Below are positions 1-14,300 of a stretch of DNA of 64,000 nt, piece after piece. The translations under genes were made by a program, and so were the position numbers. Within the stretch, counting starts at the first letter, position 1. Every line of letters starts with the position of its first letter. Location: contig JAJKFH010001934.1 in assembly GCA_023333565.1 (NCBI GenBank), positions 246,340 to 310,339 on the forward strand. Reading direction: 5' to 3'. The notes below the pieces were generated by a model that searched no databases, was not told the origin of the DNA, and was given only the letters and a program-made list of their open reading frames with translations. This DNA is from Puffinus mauretanicus. Taxonomy: Eukaryota > Chordata > Aves > Procellariiformes > Procellariidae.

Positions 1-1842
1 GCCCAGTGATGTTTGGAGCTAATCGTTCATGAATAGCTGTGGAGAGAGCCCGGCAGTGCCTTTCTTCATGGGAAGTGTTTGCTCTTGGGTCCTTTGACCT
101 CCTGTGCTTCGGTGCTCTGTTTACAGTTTCTGCTTGTGGCTACACGCTTCCTCTGCAGGTATTGGGATATGAAGCTTTTAGTAGCTTCCCTAAAAGGTCT
201 GGATCTCTGTGGGACAACTGTGAAGCATTTTGGGAAATTAGTGAAGTAGCCTTTGCACACACAGCGGCTTTTTTAGAATAGCACTTGAAATACTAAATTT
301 ATGGATGCTTTAAGAATCTTCTGCAGTTATTTCTTTATTCAAGGCTGACTTTCATCCCCTTTGACTTTCATCCCCTTTATCTCCTGCTGTGCTACTTTTT
401 TCCAATTCTTTTCCTACTAAAAATAGGAAATACTCTTCGAGTCCTTAACCTTTGTGCAAACAAAGAAGTAATTTGTTTTAGCATCTGTGCTGACTTCTGG
501 GCTACATGCCTCATAAGGAAACCAGCGTGATATGAATCTGCTGCTTTTGGAGACTTAGACTCCAAATATAGTCTGAGTAGAGGAAACGGCTAGAAATGTG
601 AGTACTTGCTTCTTATGCCACCAGCTCTGCTACTTGTTCCTGGCAGGATGCATGGCAGGCTACCCGATTCCCATTTTTATCCCTAAAAACGAGAGCAATA
701 CCTTCAGATGCTCAGAGGTTCAAAACCATTATGGAAATGAGTGCACGATCATCGCACGTGCATAGGTAACGGCATTTTTAGATCACTTCTGGTTCAAAGC
801 ATGTCTGTAGAAGCAATACCTTTTAGTATACATCCATTGCTGCCAACTTCCTAGCAGCCCTGCTGTCTGAAAGGAAGTTTGAGATCAAAAAGACATATCA
901 AGCTGTTCCAGGGCTAGATTGTCTGAGCAGGTTCTGGCATTGCTGCCTTTTAAAAGACTAATGCTCAGAAGGGAGATGGGCACAATGGTAAAGGTGCAAT
1001 GACCATGACCTGTCCCAAAGACACTTTAATCACTGGCTTCCATCAGCCTGCTGCCTTGGGGTCTGAAAATAACATTTGGTTTTCATACGGCTGCTGGCTG
1101 ATGCATGGAACGTGTGTGGGATCCCTCTTGCACTCTGCCAGGACTTCTCGCTGCTGCTCTTTACCAAGGCCCACCAAGCTCAGCATCTCCTCTGGGTAGG
1201 CACCCATGTACAAGTAGGAGAGAGCAGAAGACTGCAGATGTGCAAAGTCTGTTATGAGGAAACAAAACCTGTTCAGGAAAACCAGTTTTCTGCTTCAAAG
1301 GTGTTTGCCGAGTGACTTTCTTCTCGCTATTCCTTTGTTTATGAAGCCTTTTGTGTTTAGCAGCAGTGAAAGCTGAGGGAGTGGCTGCTAGGATGTAAGA
1401 TGTTTTGCTTGTAGGTTGTTAGTTTGAACCTAAGGGGAGAGATCATGAGTATGAGTTCCCATCTTGTGCCTCTGGAGTGGATCGGAGACTGGTGGCAGAG
1501 ACAAGGACTTTGCAAGGACCACAGCTGCCAGATGGAGCTGCCTGCGTGGGAAGAAGGTCTCCACCTGCACCTCCCTCTGATCTGGTGGTGACTGCCACAG
1601 GGTGTCAGGGTTGAGGAGGAAATACGTGCTGCTCTCAATGTCTTCTGTTCCTCAGAAACCTAACAAGGCTTTAGATCTCTAGGACAGTCATTCTGGTACT
1701 TTGGGGAACGCACTTCAAAAAGGGAAGGGTCCAAATAGGGGCAGGAAGGGAGAGGGTGGGGTGGAGGGCACTTTGTTTTATTCTTGCATTTGCTGAAGAA
1801 TTTGGATGAAAGGCCAGTCTCTGATTCAGGGGTTCTTCAACT
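1..1842. other. Non-coding DNA, no gene recognised
   Basis: I see no coding exon here. The open frames are short, lack recognisable protein motifs and are not bounded by matching splice sites. The only local structure is a 16-bp direct duplication near position 346. The stretch could be an intergenic spacer or an intron of a gene starting further left; the sequence does not decide. Confidence 0.5.
346..377. repeat. 16-bp tandem duplication
   Basis: Two adjacent identical copies of a 16-bp unit (TGACTTTCATCCCCTT). It is a small local duplication with no evident function. Confidence 0.8.
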
Positions 1843-2362
1843 TAGAATCATAGAATCATTAAGGTTGGAAAAGACCTCTAAGATCATCGAGTCCAACCGC
1901 CAACCCAACACCCCCATGCCCACTAAACCATGTCCTGAAGTTGCCACGTCTACACGTCTTTTAAATACCTCCAGGGATGGGGACTCCACCACTTCCCTGG
2001 GCAGCCTGTTCCAAGGCCTGACCACTCTTTCCGTAAAGAAATTTCTCCTCATCTCCAGTCTAAACCTCCCCTGGCGCAACTTGAGGCCATTTCCTCTCGT
2101 CTATCGCTGTTACTTGGGAGAAGAGACCAACCCCCACCTCACTACAACCTCCTTTCAGGTAGTTGTAGAGCGCGATGAGGTCTCCCCTCAGCCTCCTCTT
2201 CTCCAGGCTGAACACCCCCACTTCCCTCAGCCGCTCCCCATCAGGCTTGTGCTCCAGGCCCTTCACCAGCTTCGTTGCCCTCCTCTGGACACGCTCCAGC
2301 ACCTCAATGTCCTTCTTGTGGTGAGGGGCCCAGAACTGAACACAGGATTCGAGGTGCGGGTG
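1843..2362 (-). mobile_element. CR1 LINE fragment, 3' end, minus orientation
   Basis: This is a 5'-truncated CR1 non-LTR retrotransposon read on the minus strand. Its 3' end lies at the left and carries two copies of the AGAATCAT-type tail (reverse complement of ATTCTATG), the hallmark of CR1. Minus-strand reading gives the end of the reverse-transcriptase ORF in two frame-shifted pieces: [20 protein letters not shown] at about 2300-2240, and the segment containing [20 protein letters not shown] at about 2045-1985. The need to change frame means the copy is dead. CR1 is the dominant LINE family of birds and reptiles, which supports an avian source. Confidence 0.95.
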
Positions 2363-4980
2363 CTGCCGCTGCTCGGGACTGGCTGGGTGGGAATCCCCTG
2401 TTGATGACTAAGTTTCAACTGGAAGTCAGCTGCTTCGAGGCTGCTGCCAGGACAGGCATTTAACTAACCGTTCAGCAGCATTTAGGGAAAACTTGTCAAA
2501 TGTGCACTTTTATGTTGAACTGAAGTGTTTTGACGATGTGGTTCTTGGTTTAAACTAGGCTGCTGCATTTGTTGTTTTCTGGTTTTCATCTGCAGAGTCA
2601 GACATAGAGCACTGCAGTGGTAAGAGCGCTTCGCTGTCACACACCTCTGAAGTCTGCCAGAGGAGAACAGTTAATGCTAACTAGCCAGTGGAAATCTCTT
2701 TATAATGTCTGTTCCAGAACAAAAGAACAGGTTTTTCTTCCAGGAAGACACAGAAGCCGTGATTCCCTTATGAGATCCTGTATATTATGTATATAGCAAT
2801 ATAACTGCTTTGTGCAATACAATAGAAGAGAGCCAAAGTGGTCAAAGTGCCTGAGATTAAACATTTAATTACAGTTGAAGTATGCTAATTTGCAAACACG
2901 CAGAAAGGCGAAATCCTACTGTTCCTTAGCCAGATTTAACAGAGGGTTGAACTGATCTCAGTGGAGATCGACTGACTTTTAAAGAAGGTGCAGTACAGAA
3001 CACTTGCCTACCTACGTGAAAGCATTATTGTAAATAAGTCGAGCGCACTTGACAAGTTAGCAAAATACTTCAGGCCGTTATCCTGACAGCCTTTGGTTCT
3101 TAAATTTGCAATGGACGTTTTAGTTCTTAGTGCAATTAACGTGCTGAGTGCTGTCGGGGTGCTTGGGGCAGTTAATGGGATGCCGGGTGCTGTTCTTCTG
3201 CCTGCTGTATTTGCAAGTGATTCTGATCAGCTCTCCATCTACTAGTTGGTGTGGTATTTAAGACAATAAATACCCAATAATTCCCCCACGAACAAGCCCC
3301 TTATGATTTGAGTAGGTGTCTGAACTCTTGCTCCCTTTCCCTCCTGATCTACAAGCCAAGTGTTTTACAGAGATTATTTGCTGACCTGCCGGAGACCTTG
3401 TAATTCTTGTGGCACCCCATTTCAAGTGACTTTTAAAGCTGTTGTAGTAAATGGCCGTGCAGTTTCTGCAGATAGCTCTGCCTGGAGGAAAGCGGAGGTT
3501 AATTTTGCTGGTTTTGTGGTTTTGTGGCTAAGCTGTGGATGTGCTGGGAATGAGATGCTTTGGCCTCCAGGCTGGCTGGAGCAAGATAGTAGCAAAGGCT
3601 GATGTTGAGTGAGAAATGTTGTATCCGCTGAAGTGCTTCGTGATTGAATTGAACGATTTTATTCCTTGTATTAAGAGGTAAGACCTTGTAGGACATGTAA
3701 TCCATCCTCTGGATAATTCAGGCCGACTCACTGTAAAATAGTGAGTGTGGAGTTGCAGTGGTTCAGTAAGTAGGGCATGGAGCAAAAGGGTCAGATTTTG
3801 AGAGTTTCTAGTTTTCATTTTCAACTTGTTGGACCTTAAATTCACCTTGTGCTCTGGAACATTGCTGCCTGTAAATTCTGTCAAAGGATTTTAGTAGCTG
3901 ATTTTATTGGGGTTGGGGGTAGAAGAGGAGCCTGCCTGGAACCAGAGGGAAGTGGGTTTAGTATAAATGAAGTGATTTTTGTTATTACTGTTTTTCTTAG
4001 TTCACACAGCAGCAATGTGTCCAGGCTGACTGGCAAACCTGGCTTTTTAAAAACAAAATACTGAACGTTCTTATTAATGTTGCTGCCCTTGTGAGTTGTA
4101 AATGGTGTTAGCTGAGCCATTGGCTGAACAAAGCTGCCTCTCAGGCCCTGCTGGGCTGCAAGGCTGGTGCTGATCTGCAGCCCGGTTGCCAACAGTTGCA
4201 TGTTGTCACTGCTGACGTCACCGCTTTATCTGTTTCTTTCTCATTTGTCTTGAAAAGGAACCTGGCTCTGATGCCTGAAGGTGTCTTTTGTCTCCTAAAA
4301 CACTTGAGTGCAACAAGAAACCAGAGATCTGGCGTGGCTTTTTTACAGGTTGGACCAATCCAGCTGTGATGGGACGAGCGATAAGCACGACTCGGTTAGG
4401 AGGAGTATTGCTCTTCAACCCAGCCTGGTTTTGTCTTGCTGTCTGAAGCATAGATTTTAAGATTTCTGAAGGACTTGCCAGCTGGGTTATGATAAATTTG
4501 TATTCCCTTATACATGAAAAATAATATTTATACGAGTGACTAAATTCCACCTCTAGATCTGTGTAGCCTGTTGGTACTTGGGCTGTTCTGTTTCGGAGCT
4601 GAGCTTTGCAGGTTCAGGATCTGGGATGGATCCTGGTGCCTATTAGAGCTTGTCTTAGGGCTGTGTAAGATAAAGCCTTGTGCGTTGGTGTAACTCAGCT
4701 GTACGATTTCCTTGCAGCGTCTCAGTCCTTTTGCCAGTATCTTCCATTTCAGCCTGGAAACCCGCTGTCACCTCAGGTGTACGGGCGTCACTGCTGCTAA
4801 CCTGGGAGGTCGCCGAGCAGTCGCTGGAGAGATGGAAATAGAAACAAATTGTGCTAAAGTCACGTAAAGAGGCCAGAATCGGTGCAGAGACCTGTGTCTG
4901 AGACAGCACCTCGCCTGTGAGACTTCTCTGGTGGGGTAGACACGGATGCTTGCTGCAAGGCAGGCAAAGTCCCCTCCCTG
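2363..4980. other. Non-coding DNA, no gene recognised
   Basis: AT-richer sequence with only short, motif-free open frames. I see no splice-bounded exon, RNA gene or recognisable repeat. Confidence 0.5.
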
Positions 4981-4984
4981 CCTG

Positions 4985-5370
4985 TGGTGGCCACGGGACT
5001 GAGTTTAATCCCTCGCGAGGGACCCGGTGGACCCTTGCACCCCGGTGCTGCAAGACGCCCCCATCGCTTTCCTCCTGCGGTGGCCTGGTGCTGGGGCGGG
5101 AGGCGGTTTTGTCCCGGGTCGGGTATCCCCGACACCGGCCCTGAGCCCCGCAAACCCCCCGGGGGAGGTGCGGAGCAGGCGGGGGGCGCCGGCCGCGGCC
5201 CTGCGCTGCGGCCGCCAGGGGGCGGGCGGTACTGGGCCGGGGAGCGGGGAGGGGACGGGAGCGGCGGGGAGACCGGAGCGGGGGGGGGGGATCGGAGGGG
5301 TGGGCGAGGGCTCGGCGGGGACCCCTGTCCCGCACCGGAGCGCTGCCTGCCATGACTTCACTCCCTAAAG
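4985..5370 (+). promoter_or_regulatory. PHACTR4: CpG island with possible first exon of PHACTR4
   Basis: An abrupt GC- and CpG-dense block (5030-5350) sits inside much AT-richer DNA. It contains several GGGCGG/GGGGCGG-type Sp1-like boxes and G runs, as in vertebrate CpG-island promoters. At its right edge an ATG (5352-5354) opens a six-codon frame (MTSLPK) that ends in a phase-1 position at a GT donor (G|GTGGGG at 5370/5371). Phase 1 is what the first secure PHACTR4 exon at 25344 requires. I infer that this is an upstream PHACTR4 promoter and possible alternative start exon. It might instead belong to a divergent or unrelated transcript. Confidence 0.45.
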
Positions 5371-8300
5371 GTGGGGAATTGCGTGCCCACAACCCCTGCC
5401 AGGGCGCTTTCCTGTAAAAGCTGCGTTTCTGTAGGGCAAGAGCAGGGCCTGGGGGTTCCCCCTCTTTTTTGTGGGGGTGGGGTGAGGGTGGGGGGAGAAA
5501 CAAACCATGAAGGTGCAGCCAAGCAGCGGCCATGGATGTCGACTTTCACAGGCAGTGAGCCAGGAGGACACTGTGAAGTGGGGGGTGACTCGGCAGCATG
5601 CTGCAATTGCATCAGGTGAGGGGCAAAATAATAAGGGTGGCCTAATTGATGTAGCATGTCCAAACAAAAGCCTCCCCCTGTGCTTGAAAAGGTGGAATTT
5701 AATAACTTTCCGTGCTCCATATAAGAATCCCGTAGAAAAACACGGCCCAGTTCCTGTGGTTCTCCCCAGCTCTCTCCCGCAGGCTAAGAAATGGCTCTGT
5801 GTACTGTTTGCTTTGTATGTTTTCCCTTTATTTCCCCAGCACGGCTGCAGTAAGGGACTCATTTCCAAGGATAGGCGCACAGTGAGTCATCTCTTGGCAA
5901 GGAAAATAAGTCCCGAAGACTCGGTGGTGATCCTGGCTGGACGGATCTGCTGGTAGCTCTGTTCTCAAAGGGCAGATCAACACCCTCTCGCCATCTCAGG
6001 AAGGTAGAGCGAAGCAGACGTCTGAGGCTGATCCTTGGTCATTGAGAGGACTATAACCAGCCTCTGCGATGATTTTTGTTGAAATTCAACCAATATGTTG
6101 AAAAAGCTGCCTCTCCCACCCCCTCCCCAGCCCTTTGATCTTAACATTAAATCTTGGCGACGTTAGTGGTGATTAGGAAAGTAAATATCGTCCCTTCCTG
6201 GAGGGAGGGCAGAAGTTTGTTCTGCTCAAGCATTGTGCGTTGCAGGGGTTAAGTTACATTTTGCTTTGGGGAGGAAAAGAAAATCTCTCAAAGTAATTAA
6301 CTTAAGATGCTGATGCTAATGAATGGGCGTTCAAAGCTGGGACTGGTGGGGGTTTGATGGGAATCCCCTGTTGAATCAATGACATTAGGGCCTTAGGAGT
6401 GATTCTGCAATTATTAGGCTGAAATGATGTTGAACATGAAGTTAATCCTGTTATCTCGCAAATATTGAGCAAACTGCTTGCTCTGGATAACTCTATAATG
6501 GGATTATACTAGTCAGTCTGGCACCCTCGACACTCCCTATCTCAGGGCTTTTTCTTATTTTCCTGTTCAGGATAAAGTGTTGATCAGTATTCCTAGAGTT
6601 AATTTTGGGAGGTGGTGTCTGGGGCACTCTTTTCCAGTGGTGCTGGATTTTTTTGAAAAATGAGTTTGATAATGAGCACCCTCTTGCCATTCACTCCTCC
6701 GCAGCAAAGATCCCTTGAGCCCATCCCTAAATAAATGTTTAGGAAAAGAACTGAAGAACAAGGACAAGTATAAAAGGAGACTTCCCTTCGTCATGCCTTC
6801 CTGGCATCCAGAATCTGCAGTTTAGTGAGTTCCTGTGCCGGAGACCGTTCCCGGGCCATCATATTTCCAGAGTATAATCAGTTCTGGTTTGAAAGCGTAA
6901 TTTTGCATCCGTGATAGCCTGTAGCAATTGTTCTAAACAAAAGTAACTGGTGGGGTTTTTAAAAGGATTGTCTTGAGTTTATTTTCAAGCAGTCTGATAA
7001 ATTGCAAGGTAATCAATGTCAGGAAAACACAGGAACCAAAAACGATCATGTAGGGAGGAGAAAGAAGAGCCCTAATGCATATTCAGTCACTTGCTGGTGT
7101 TCATTATAGACGTGATTGCTTTCCCGTTGGGCCCTCAGACCTCCAAGTTTTAGCGGCCTGACCTTCATGCGGGGTTTGTCATGAGCTGGAACATCGGCAT
7201 TGTCGCTGCCAGGTCAGGTTATGTCCTTGGTTGCAGCAGGGCAAAACCTAGTGACTTACTGTTCTGCTGTTATGGACAGAAATCAGACTACCGCGTATCG
7301 TGCGAGAGGTAAAGACCTACACCCTGGTGAGAATTAGAATTTGAGTTTCAAAGTCAGGGAAAACGTTTTTTTTTCTCTACTCTGTAGCCAGAGGCTCAAT
7401 TAACAATGAAACAGGCATCTTTCAGCATCACTGGAGTAAAGAAGTGATTTCTACAACACCAGAGATGTGTTGTAACGAGCAGATGTTTTTGTGCCAAACC
7501 AGAAATTTCCATAAATATGGGAAAATTCCATTAAACGGTCAGTCAGCTTTTAGTTTCCAAGCTTTGATTTTTATTTTTTTTTAAGGCTGATCTGAATCTT
7601 TATAAGAACTGCAGATTTTTTGGTGAAGTTTTATTCTTTTCTACTCCCTCGACAAAGGTGAGAATTGCTTTGGAAGCTCCGAGGAGCTCCCTTACAGCAG
7701 AAATGGGCTTCAGCGTTGCTAATGACTCATGTGTCTGGATTGCCGCAAAGAAGGCAGGGAGAGGACGTGGGCTGGTGTAGCCAAGGGGCCACCTAGGATT
7801 TTGGACCAGCTGGAGTTTCAGTTTAAGTGCCCAGGGACCAGAGAGCCCTGCTGTTGATAATCTAATGGATTTAGATGGCGTCGTTGTAGCCTGTAATTTC
7901 AGGGACCTTGGGGGAAGCCCTGGGATGGCATTCTTACAGCAAGGGAGCTAGCGCCTTCTGCAAGCTTGTTGAGATGGGAATCCAGCACAAGAACAAACTC
8001 CCTATTTCAAACCAAAAGCGCATGGAGAAATGGTTTAATATTTATGTTTACACACCCTAAATTTTGTGCACCAATTCAAATGCTCGCTCTAATGTATCCT
8101 TGCTATAACTACTGCTTGAAGAATATGCTTACTGGAGCCATGGTTTTCAACTTTTCATTTGTGCGCCTTTGAACAGCGTTTGATAGAAGGCACAGACCCC
8201 TGTGAAGTTAATCCAAATGTGCCTGCTTTTCCCAGTGGCTTCTCTTTGGACTCCTTCAAGATAGTTCTTGCTCATTCTTCCTGCAAGCTGAAAACCCTTG

Positions 8301-11300
8301 AACTTGAGTTATGGTGCTGCTCAGTCTTGCGTGCTCTGGATCTTGAGGCGGGAATTCTGTGGTGGATGCCATGGTGGGGAGTTTGTACTGATACTTGCCG
8401 GTAAGATCTTCCTCCCTAATCAGCAGCGTTGACCTCTTTGAGCATTGAGAAGTGTGCGTTGTAACCTCATGGAGCCATGGGATGTAGCATGGAGCTCCGT
8501 GGCTCCGCCACGTGATTCTTTGATCCGAGCCCCTATCTCAAGGTGTTTAACAGAGGTGTGAGGCTTACAAAGGCTGCCATGGGAGGAACAAGGTGAATCG
8601 TGCTGCTCTGTCTAGCCCGCTGACTTGGGGGTTATCTGCATTGCACGTGAAGGTAGAACTACAGCTCACATAAGCCTTCCTGGGTTGGCTGTAAGCTTCT
8701 TAGCTTAGTACTTGAAATAGTAGCGTGCTAGAACTCTTGTGCTGCAAAATTTGCCTGAGAAGGTAAGTAAATATTTGAGTAGCTCGCCCTTGCAGAGCTC
8801 AGGGCTGTTGGCATTTCAGCTGTCTGCTTCGAAGCCAGTCCCTAACGGACTGCAGTGGTCATGCTGGGCTACAGTCAAACCTCTTACTGGCAGAAACAGT
8901 CCTGTTTCGCTTTAACCGTATTTCCTCTCGGCAGCGGTGCCTGCAACAATGCTCAGAGGCTGTCTGCAGCCCCATGTTCAGCTGTGCCAGGCGTGAGTAG
9001 ACAGGAGTGTTACTTGATAGTCTCGGAAGGGGTTTTCAGCCGCTGTTTTGCTATAGAATAGAATTCTATCTAGTATGATGCTACTTGCTCCTAAACAAGG
9101 TCACTGCTGGTGCTCTACAAATGCAGGAGCGAGAGAATTAGGTGAAATTATGTGAAATGAGGATTTCTGGGAACGTGTGAAGGGTCACATCTACAAGAGG
9201 GGGAACAACTGTGGGAGGAAAAAGCTTCGTACGAGGTTACGATTAGCTGTACCTCCTGAACTGTTGGTGTTATCTCATCTCTTGACATTTCCTTTAATTA
9301 TATGAAATGGCCTTGACACTGTAAACAATTGCCATGGCATTGTCCCTGCAGCTTGTGTGAGTCAATGTGATGCATAAACAGCGTTTGGTTTGGGGGACCC
9401 GGTCTGTGTATGTCTTGGGACGTAAGCTACCTGTTTGCAATTGTCACGTCTGCTTTTTGTGCCGTATTCTGGGATGGCGCTTAGCGCTGGTGTCTGTCAC
9501 CGTCGTCTTTTCACAGGAGCTCTTGGGGCTGGCAGAAGACACAGGAGCATCAGAGCAGGGACTGAGGTTTCAAGAGGAGCCTAAGGGGGTTAGACAGGGA
9601 GCTCATGTTTTGTTTTCAGCTCCTTTGGGCCTCCATAATTCTCCCCCAGTGAGCCAGTTCAAAAGGCGTAAGGAAGGGGATGATTCACAACACAAAACCA
9701 AGCATTGCTTTAATCACGCTAGCAGCAATCTTTTACTCGGCACGTTTCAATCTTAAGCCTCGCTGCTGCTTGGAGATACCGTGGTGGTTGAGCAATAGTA
9801 AATATTTGGAGATTTGAGGTTGAGGTTCACTCGCTGTCTTGCTGGTGGCTCTTGTCTGGGTGTGACCCGTGGTCTGGACGTGCCACCGTTTAGGGTGGTC
9901 CACGGTAGATCTGTGAAATATATTTGGCTAGATGAACTTCCTAAGCATTATCTTGTTCCTTAAATAGAGAATAAAGCTTGTATCAACATGAATCACAAAG
10001 TTGATAAACTGGAATGGTTCCTCTTGGAGCTGTCTTCTCGTATTGGGCAAATATTTATCCACATTGTTTCAAAAGGCATATTTGTGCAATAGATGGAGGT
10101 CAAACCTGTAATTACCTGTTAGATTCACTCTAGTAGAAATGCCTTGTAAAAACATCGTACGCTTGAAAGGAAGCTTTTAAACCTGATGTTTGTGCGTAAA
10201 TCTAAAGTCGTGGTTAAAAATTTGAAATTTTATGAGTTTTCAGTTGCATGGGTGCAAAAACTATTTTTCTTGCCAAATTTAAGTGCCTTAAGCCAAATCT
10301 ATCTGCCGTTCCTTTTAATTTCTAAACTGTGGCAGGGAATTTGGGTTTCTCATCCAAATATATCTGCTTGAGATGATCAGAAGCTGAGATTGCGTGCCAA
10401 ACTTGCCTTGCATTTTAATAAGGAGTTTCTAGCCTAGTCAATAATTAAAGCAGAGCAGGTGCGGTGGGGAAGTTGGGTGTTCCCCAAAAGCTAAACCAAG
10501 GCGCTTTTGTAAGTCTCCCTGGGCAGAGCCAAGTGAGTGAAGGATGGTAGGATGCCCTGGCACTGGCTGGCTTTGTGCAGTAATTTGGAAAAAATGTAAC
10601 TGAAGAGCTGTAGGTGTTGAAGGATAATTTGGCTTATTGGTGTGGCGAGCCTGCAAGGAGCCCTTTGGGGTGGCAGAGGAAATACTAAAATGTTTTGCTG
10701 CAGTTTCATCTTTGGATATGAAGAGCCGAGTGGACTTGCTGAGATTTTTGTGAAATGTTAAAAAGAGGAAACAAGACTTTTACAGAGAAATCTTGCTGCC
10801 TTTCTTTTCAGCTAGCGTGTGGGCAGAGAGGCTTTCTGCTCAAGACATAGTTTGTCGTCTTGAAGGGTTAGCAGTAGGAAGAGAAATTTGGGATCGTGAG
10901 TCTTTTAATGAATCAGAGCAGGGATACTAGCCTGTGGACCTTGACCTATACGTTGCAGACTAGCTTCTAAAGTTAAATATAGTGCTACCTCTGAGGTTTA
11001 ATTTCAATTTAATCTTATTTTAGAGGTTTAATATTTACTGCTATTCTTGCTGTTCGTTTGCAGTCTCCAGTGTAGTGCTTAACAGAGCTTGTCCCATCAG
11101 TTTTATAGGTGGCATAGATGGACTTACCTCTTTGCCAAAGGACTCAGTTATTTTGGATAATATCTGTATAAAGCTGTAAAATCTTAGGTTTGTCCAGTAA
11201 GGTAGTGAACACAGACAGAGGATGTGACTGTCTAGCACGTCTGTACTGCAGCCGCTCGCTTAGGAAGAGCACTGTATACTTGTGCTGTGCCAGTCCTAAA

Positions 11301-14300
11301 AGCACATGCCAGATAGTGGTTTGAAAGGAGAGGGATATAATTTTGATTTGTGCTGAAGCTCTGTTAGTGTTGTCATTCTTTATCTCCAGTGTTTTGCAAT
11401 GGGAAGCCTTGGGTGACGTTAGTTTATAGGTTCTTCTCTGAGTATCTTAGTTTTTGCTGAGGGAGAGGGTTAAATAAGAGTTAAGCTAAATGCCATGCCT
11501 GTTTCTTCTCTAAACAATGGAATAATTAATGCAATTTTCTTCTCTATGTTTTTGCTTAATGTGTTCCTAATAATATAGCTGGAAGTGGCAGATGGGTATC
11601 CTGCCTCCGAGTGCTTCACTGTTGGGAATATGCTGATGCTTTGCTGATGCGTGATGCTTTGCTGGAATGTGTCCTATATCTGTGCTTCCTTTGGCTTCTG
11701 ACCAGTGTTTCTCTTAACGCTGCTTCAAGGTGCTCCAAAAAAGTAGTTTGTCAGCTTTGGAGGTTCCCTTGCCTCAAGATGGCATAGCCATGAATCACCG
11801 CGGTGATCAAGTTAGCCAAGATGTGACTGAATCTTTAATTTTGTCAGGGTTACATTCCTTAGCATTCCCTCACTAGTAAACAAGAAAATATTTAGCATGT
11901 GTTGTAATTATAGTGAATGGTGAGGAGGCATTGGAGATGATACGTTTTCAGTACTGGCTAAAATGTGCTCTCATTGAAAGTTACACTTCCTCCGCTGGAA
12001 AACAGGACTGGGGGATATTTTGGCCTTAAGCTCCTCTTGGCCCCAAGACCTACTACGCAATTTTATTTAGCCCAGTCCTTGTGACAATTAAGCGATTCCT
12101 TGTGTTCCAGCCACCCGCTGCGATCACGAGGCTTTCCAGGAGCATGTCCTCAGCTTTATTTTCCCTTCCTAAATGTGAGGCTGAACGTGCTTGTCAGTCA
12201 GCTCGTTGGCAGAGCAACGCTCTTCCTCCAGCTGTGCTCCATCCTGGTCAACATCTGGGCTGCTGTAGGGACATGGGTTGCTCACCCTCCCCACCACCAG
12301 CACATAGGTGGTGGCACCAAGACAGTCCCTGGTGTGCTAGACCCGTTGCTCTTTGCTTTCTGAGACTGAGCAGCTACTATCACAGTGCTGACTAATTAGT
12401 GGGGACGAGGGGACTGGAATGCTCTGGGAAATAGGAGTTTCCCTCTTGGAAATGTCGCAGGAAGCATGGAGGAAATCATGTGGTTTAGGAGCGGTTACCT
12501 CACTTTTCTGGCTCATCTGAACCAGCGCCCTTTCATCAAAGTATACAGAACCTAAACAATGCGATGCCAGCTGGCTTATAAATAAACCATTTTCCATTTC
12601 CACGCTGGGTATCGGGCTGACTTTTAATACCGTGTGAGGAGAAAGGAAGAACGTCACGTTGTGTTGGCTTGTGACCTTTCAGATTGACTGCCTGGCTTCC
12701 TACCCGCTTGCTTCCCCTTGGTCTGCTGTCGTAGTTAATAACTCTTCCACATGCTCCGTTTCGGAGCGCAGCCCAGAAATGGTTATCTTTGTAGGTAACC
12801 GGAGTTGTTATGTATATATAATATTTTTTTTTCATATCCTCCGCGTTCTGCCAAAGCTGCTGAGGATTGTTAGCAAGCAGATTGTGGTGAAACGCATCCA
12901 GAGTCGTGGTGCTGCCGCTCTTTCTTCTCCCTGCCAATCCTCCCGGTAAAATGGTGCCATGGGCCTGTGTTAGTATTTCAGGTGGGTGCATCTCCAGCAA
13001 GGAAGGAGCCTTAAACATCCTGTAGCTACTGTTGACTCTTGCTGATGGGCTCTAAAGGAAAACGCCCAGTATCACTGGTTTTAAATAGACAGCTCCGTCT
13101 GCATGGATGGGCTCATCCAAGAGTTCTTTTTAATGTTCCTGTGGCTGAATCATGGAACATAAATGTCTGAGTCACTGCAGATGAATGCGGTGTTTCACGT
13201 TGGTGTGAACTGAAATGTGAACAACAGTGTCTTTATTAGAGGAGCTAATATTTGTGCTCATTATGGGTTTCATTAGATTTTAAAGTGAAACAATCTAGAA
13301 GAGGTCCTTTTACGATGTATATAAACAGACCATTAACATTTGAATGCCGGGTTTTTAATAGGATGCTGGTCTGGATGGAGAGGAAATGAAACTTCAGAGG
13401 AAAGCGATGCACCCCGCTTCTTGGGCATTTACTGCCCATAACCAGTCGTCTTATTTTGTTTTACCCCTCTGATTCTCCTGAAATCCTGTAAAGTTTTCAT
13501 GTAACTGGGATTTCTTGGTTACTACATTTTTAGAAGAAAATATTGAAGGCACTATCAGCCGTATTCCTTTTTGCTTTCCTGTGGAAAGCTCTTTGCTATT
13601 CCGAGCTTTTCCTTCTCATAAAGGTCACCTGTCCCTGAGGAGTAAAAGCTTTACTCTGATTTCTTCTGGTTGCTGCTATGTCAGATGGCCCTTCTGCATT
13701 ATTATAGGAATTTTGGACATTTGTTATTTGTCCTTCCTTGAAAAGGGTTTTCCTTTATCCTAGATTTGCGGTTGGATGTGGGCTGAGGTTTTATCTCCTT
13801 ACTGCTGTTGGTAGCAACCTTACTAGACGGGGTGCTAAACCCCAGGCGTCGGTGCTCTGCTCTTCATGTGCTGGTGGCAGGGAACTTGGGCAGATTGCCT
13901 TGTCCCGTATTTTTCCCCAGCTGTGAAACAAAGGGTTACTTAAGAGCACAGTAAGTATGGCCGCTCTCACGCTTTGTTCTTGGGCTAGAGTTGAGACAAG
14001 AACATTTTTTTGCGTTGTGTCTGCTGGTGCAGAATTTGCACCTTTCTTTCCAGAGCTGGAAGCGAAGGATGGACTGGCAGGTTATTCTGGCCAGGAGTCC
14101 ACCTTGAAAATAATGATGTTGGTGTTACTTTTGGTTTGGATTTCTGCTGTTCTCTGCATTTTGCGATCCCTCTTCTGGTGGGGTTTTTGCTCTTTCTACC
14201 CCAAAGAGGAGAGAGTTGCAGCTGATACTGCTAAGGGATGTTTGAGGTTGCCATTTGAAATGCAGATTTGTATCTCTTTGCTCCTTGAGCACCACAGCCC

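Noticed and set aside
1837..2302. Minus-strand ORFs with reverse-transcriptase-like sequence
   Set aside because: Not a host gene. They are the two frame-shifted parts of a dead CR1 LINE fragment and are reported as a mobile element.
4655..5533. 292-codon minus-strand open frame across the 5-kb CpG island
   Set aside because: Proline/arginine-rich translation of a CpG island, with overlapping open frames on the opposite strand. No conserved motif.
2387..6378. Shared 16-mer GGGAATCCCCTGTTGA at about 2390 and 6360
   Set aside because: Two exact copies of a 16-mer 4 kb apart are near the level expected by chance in a window this long, and the flanks do not match.
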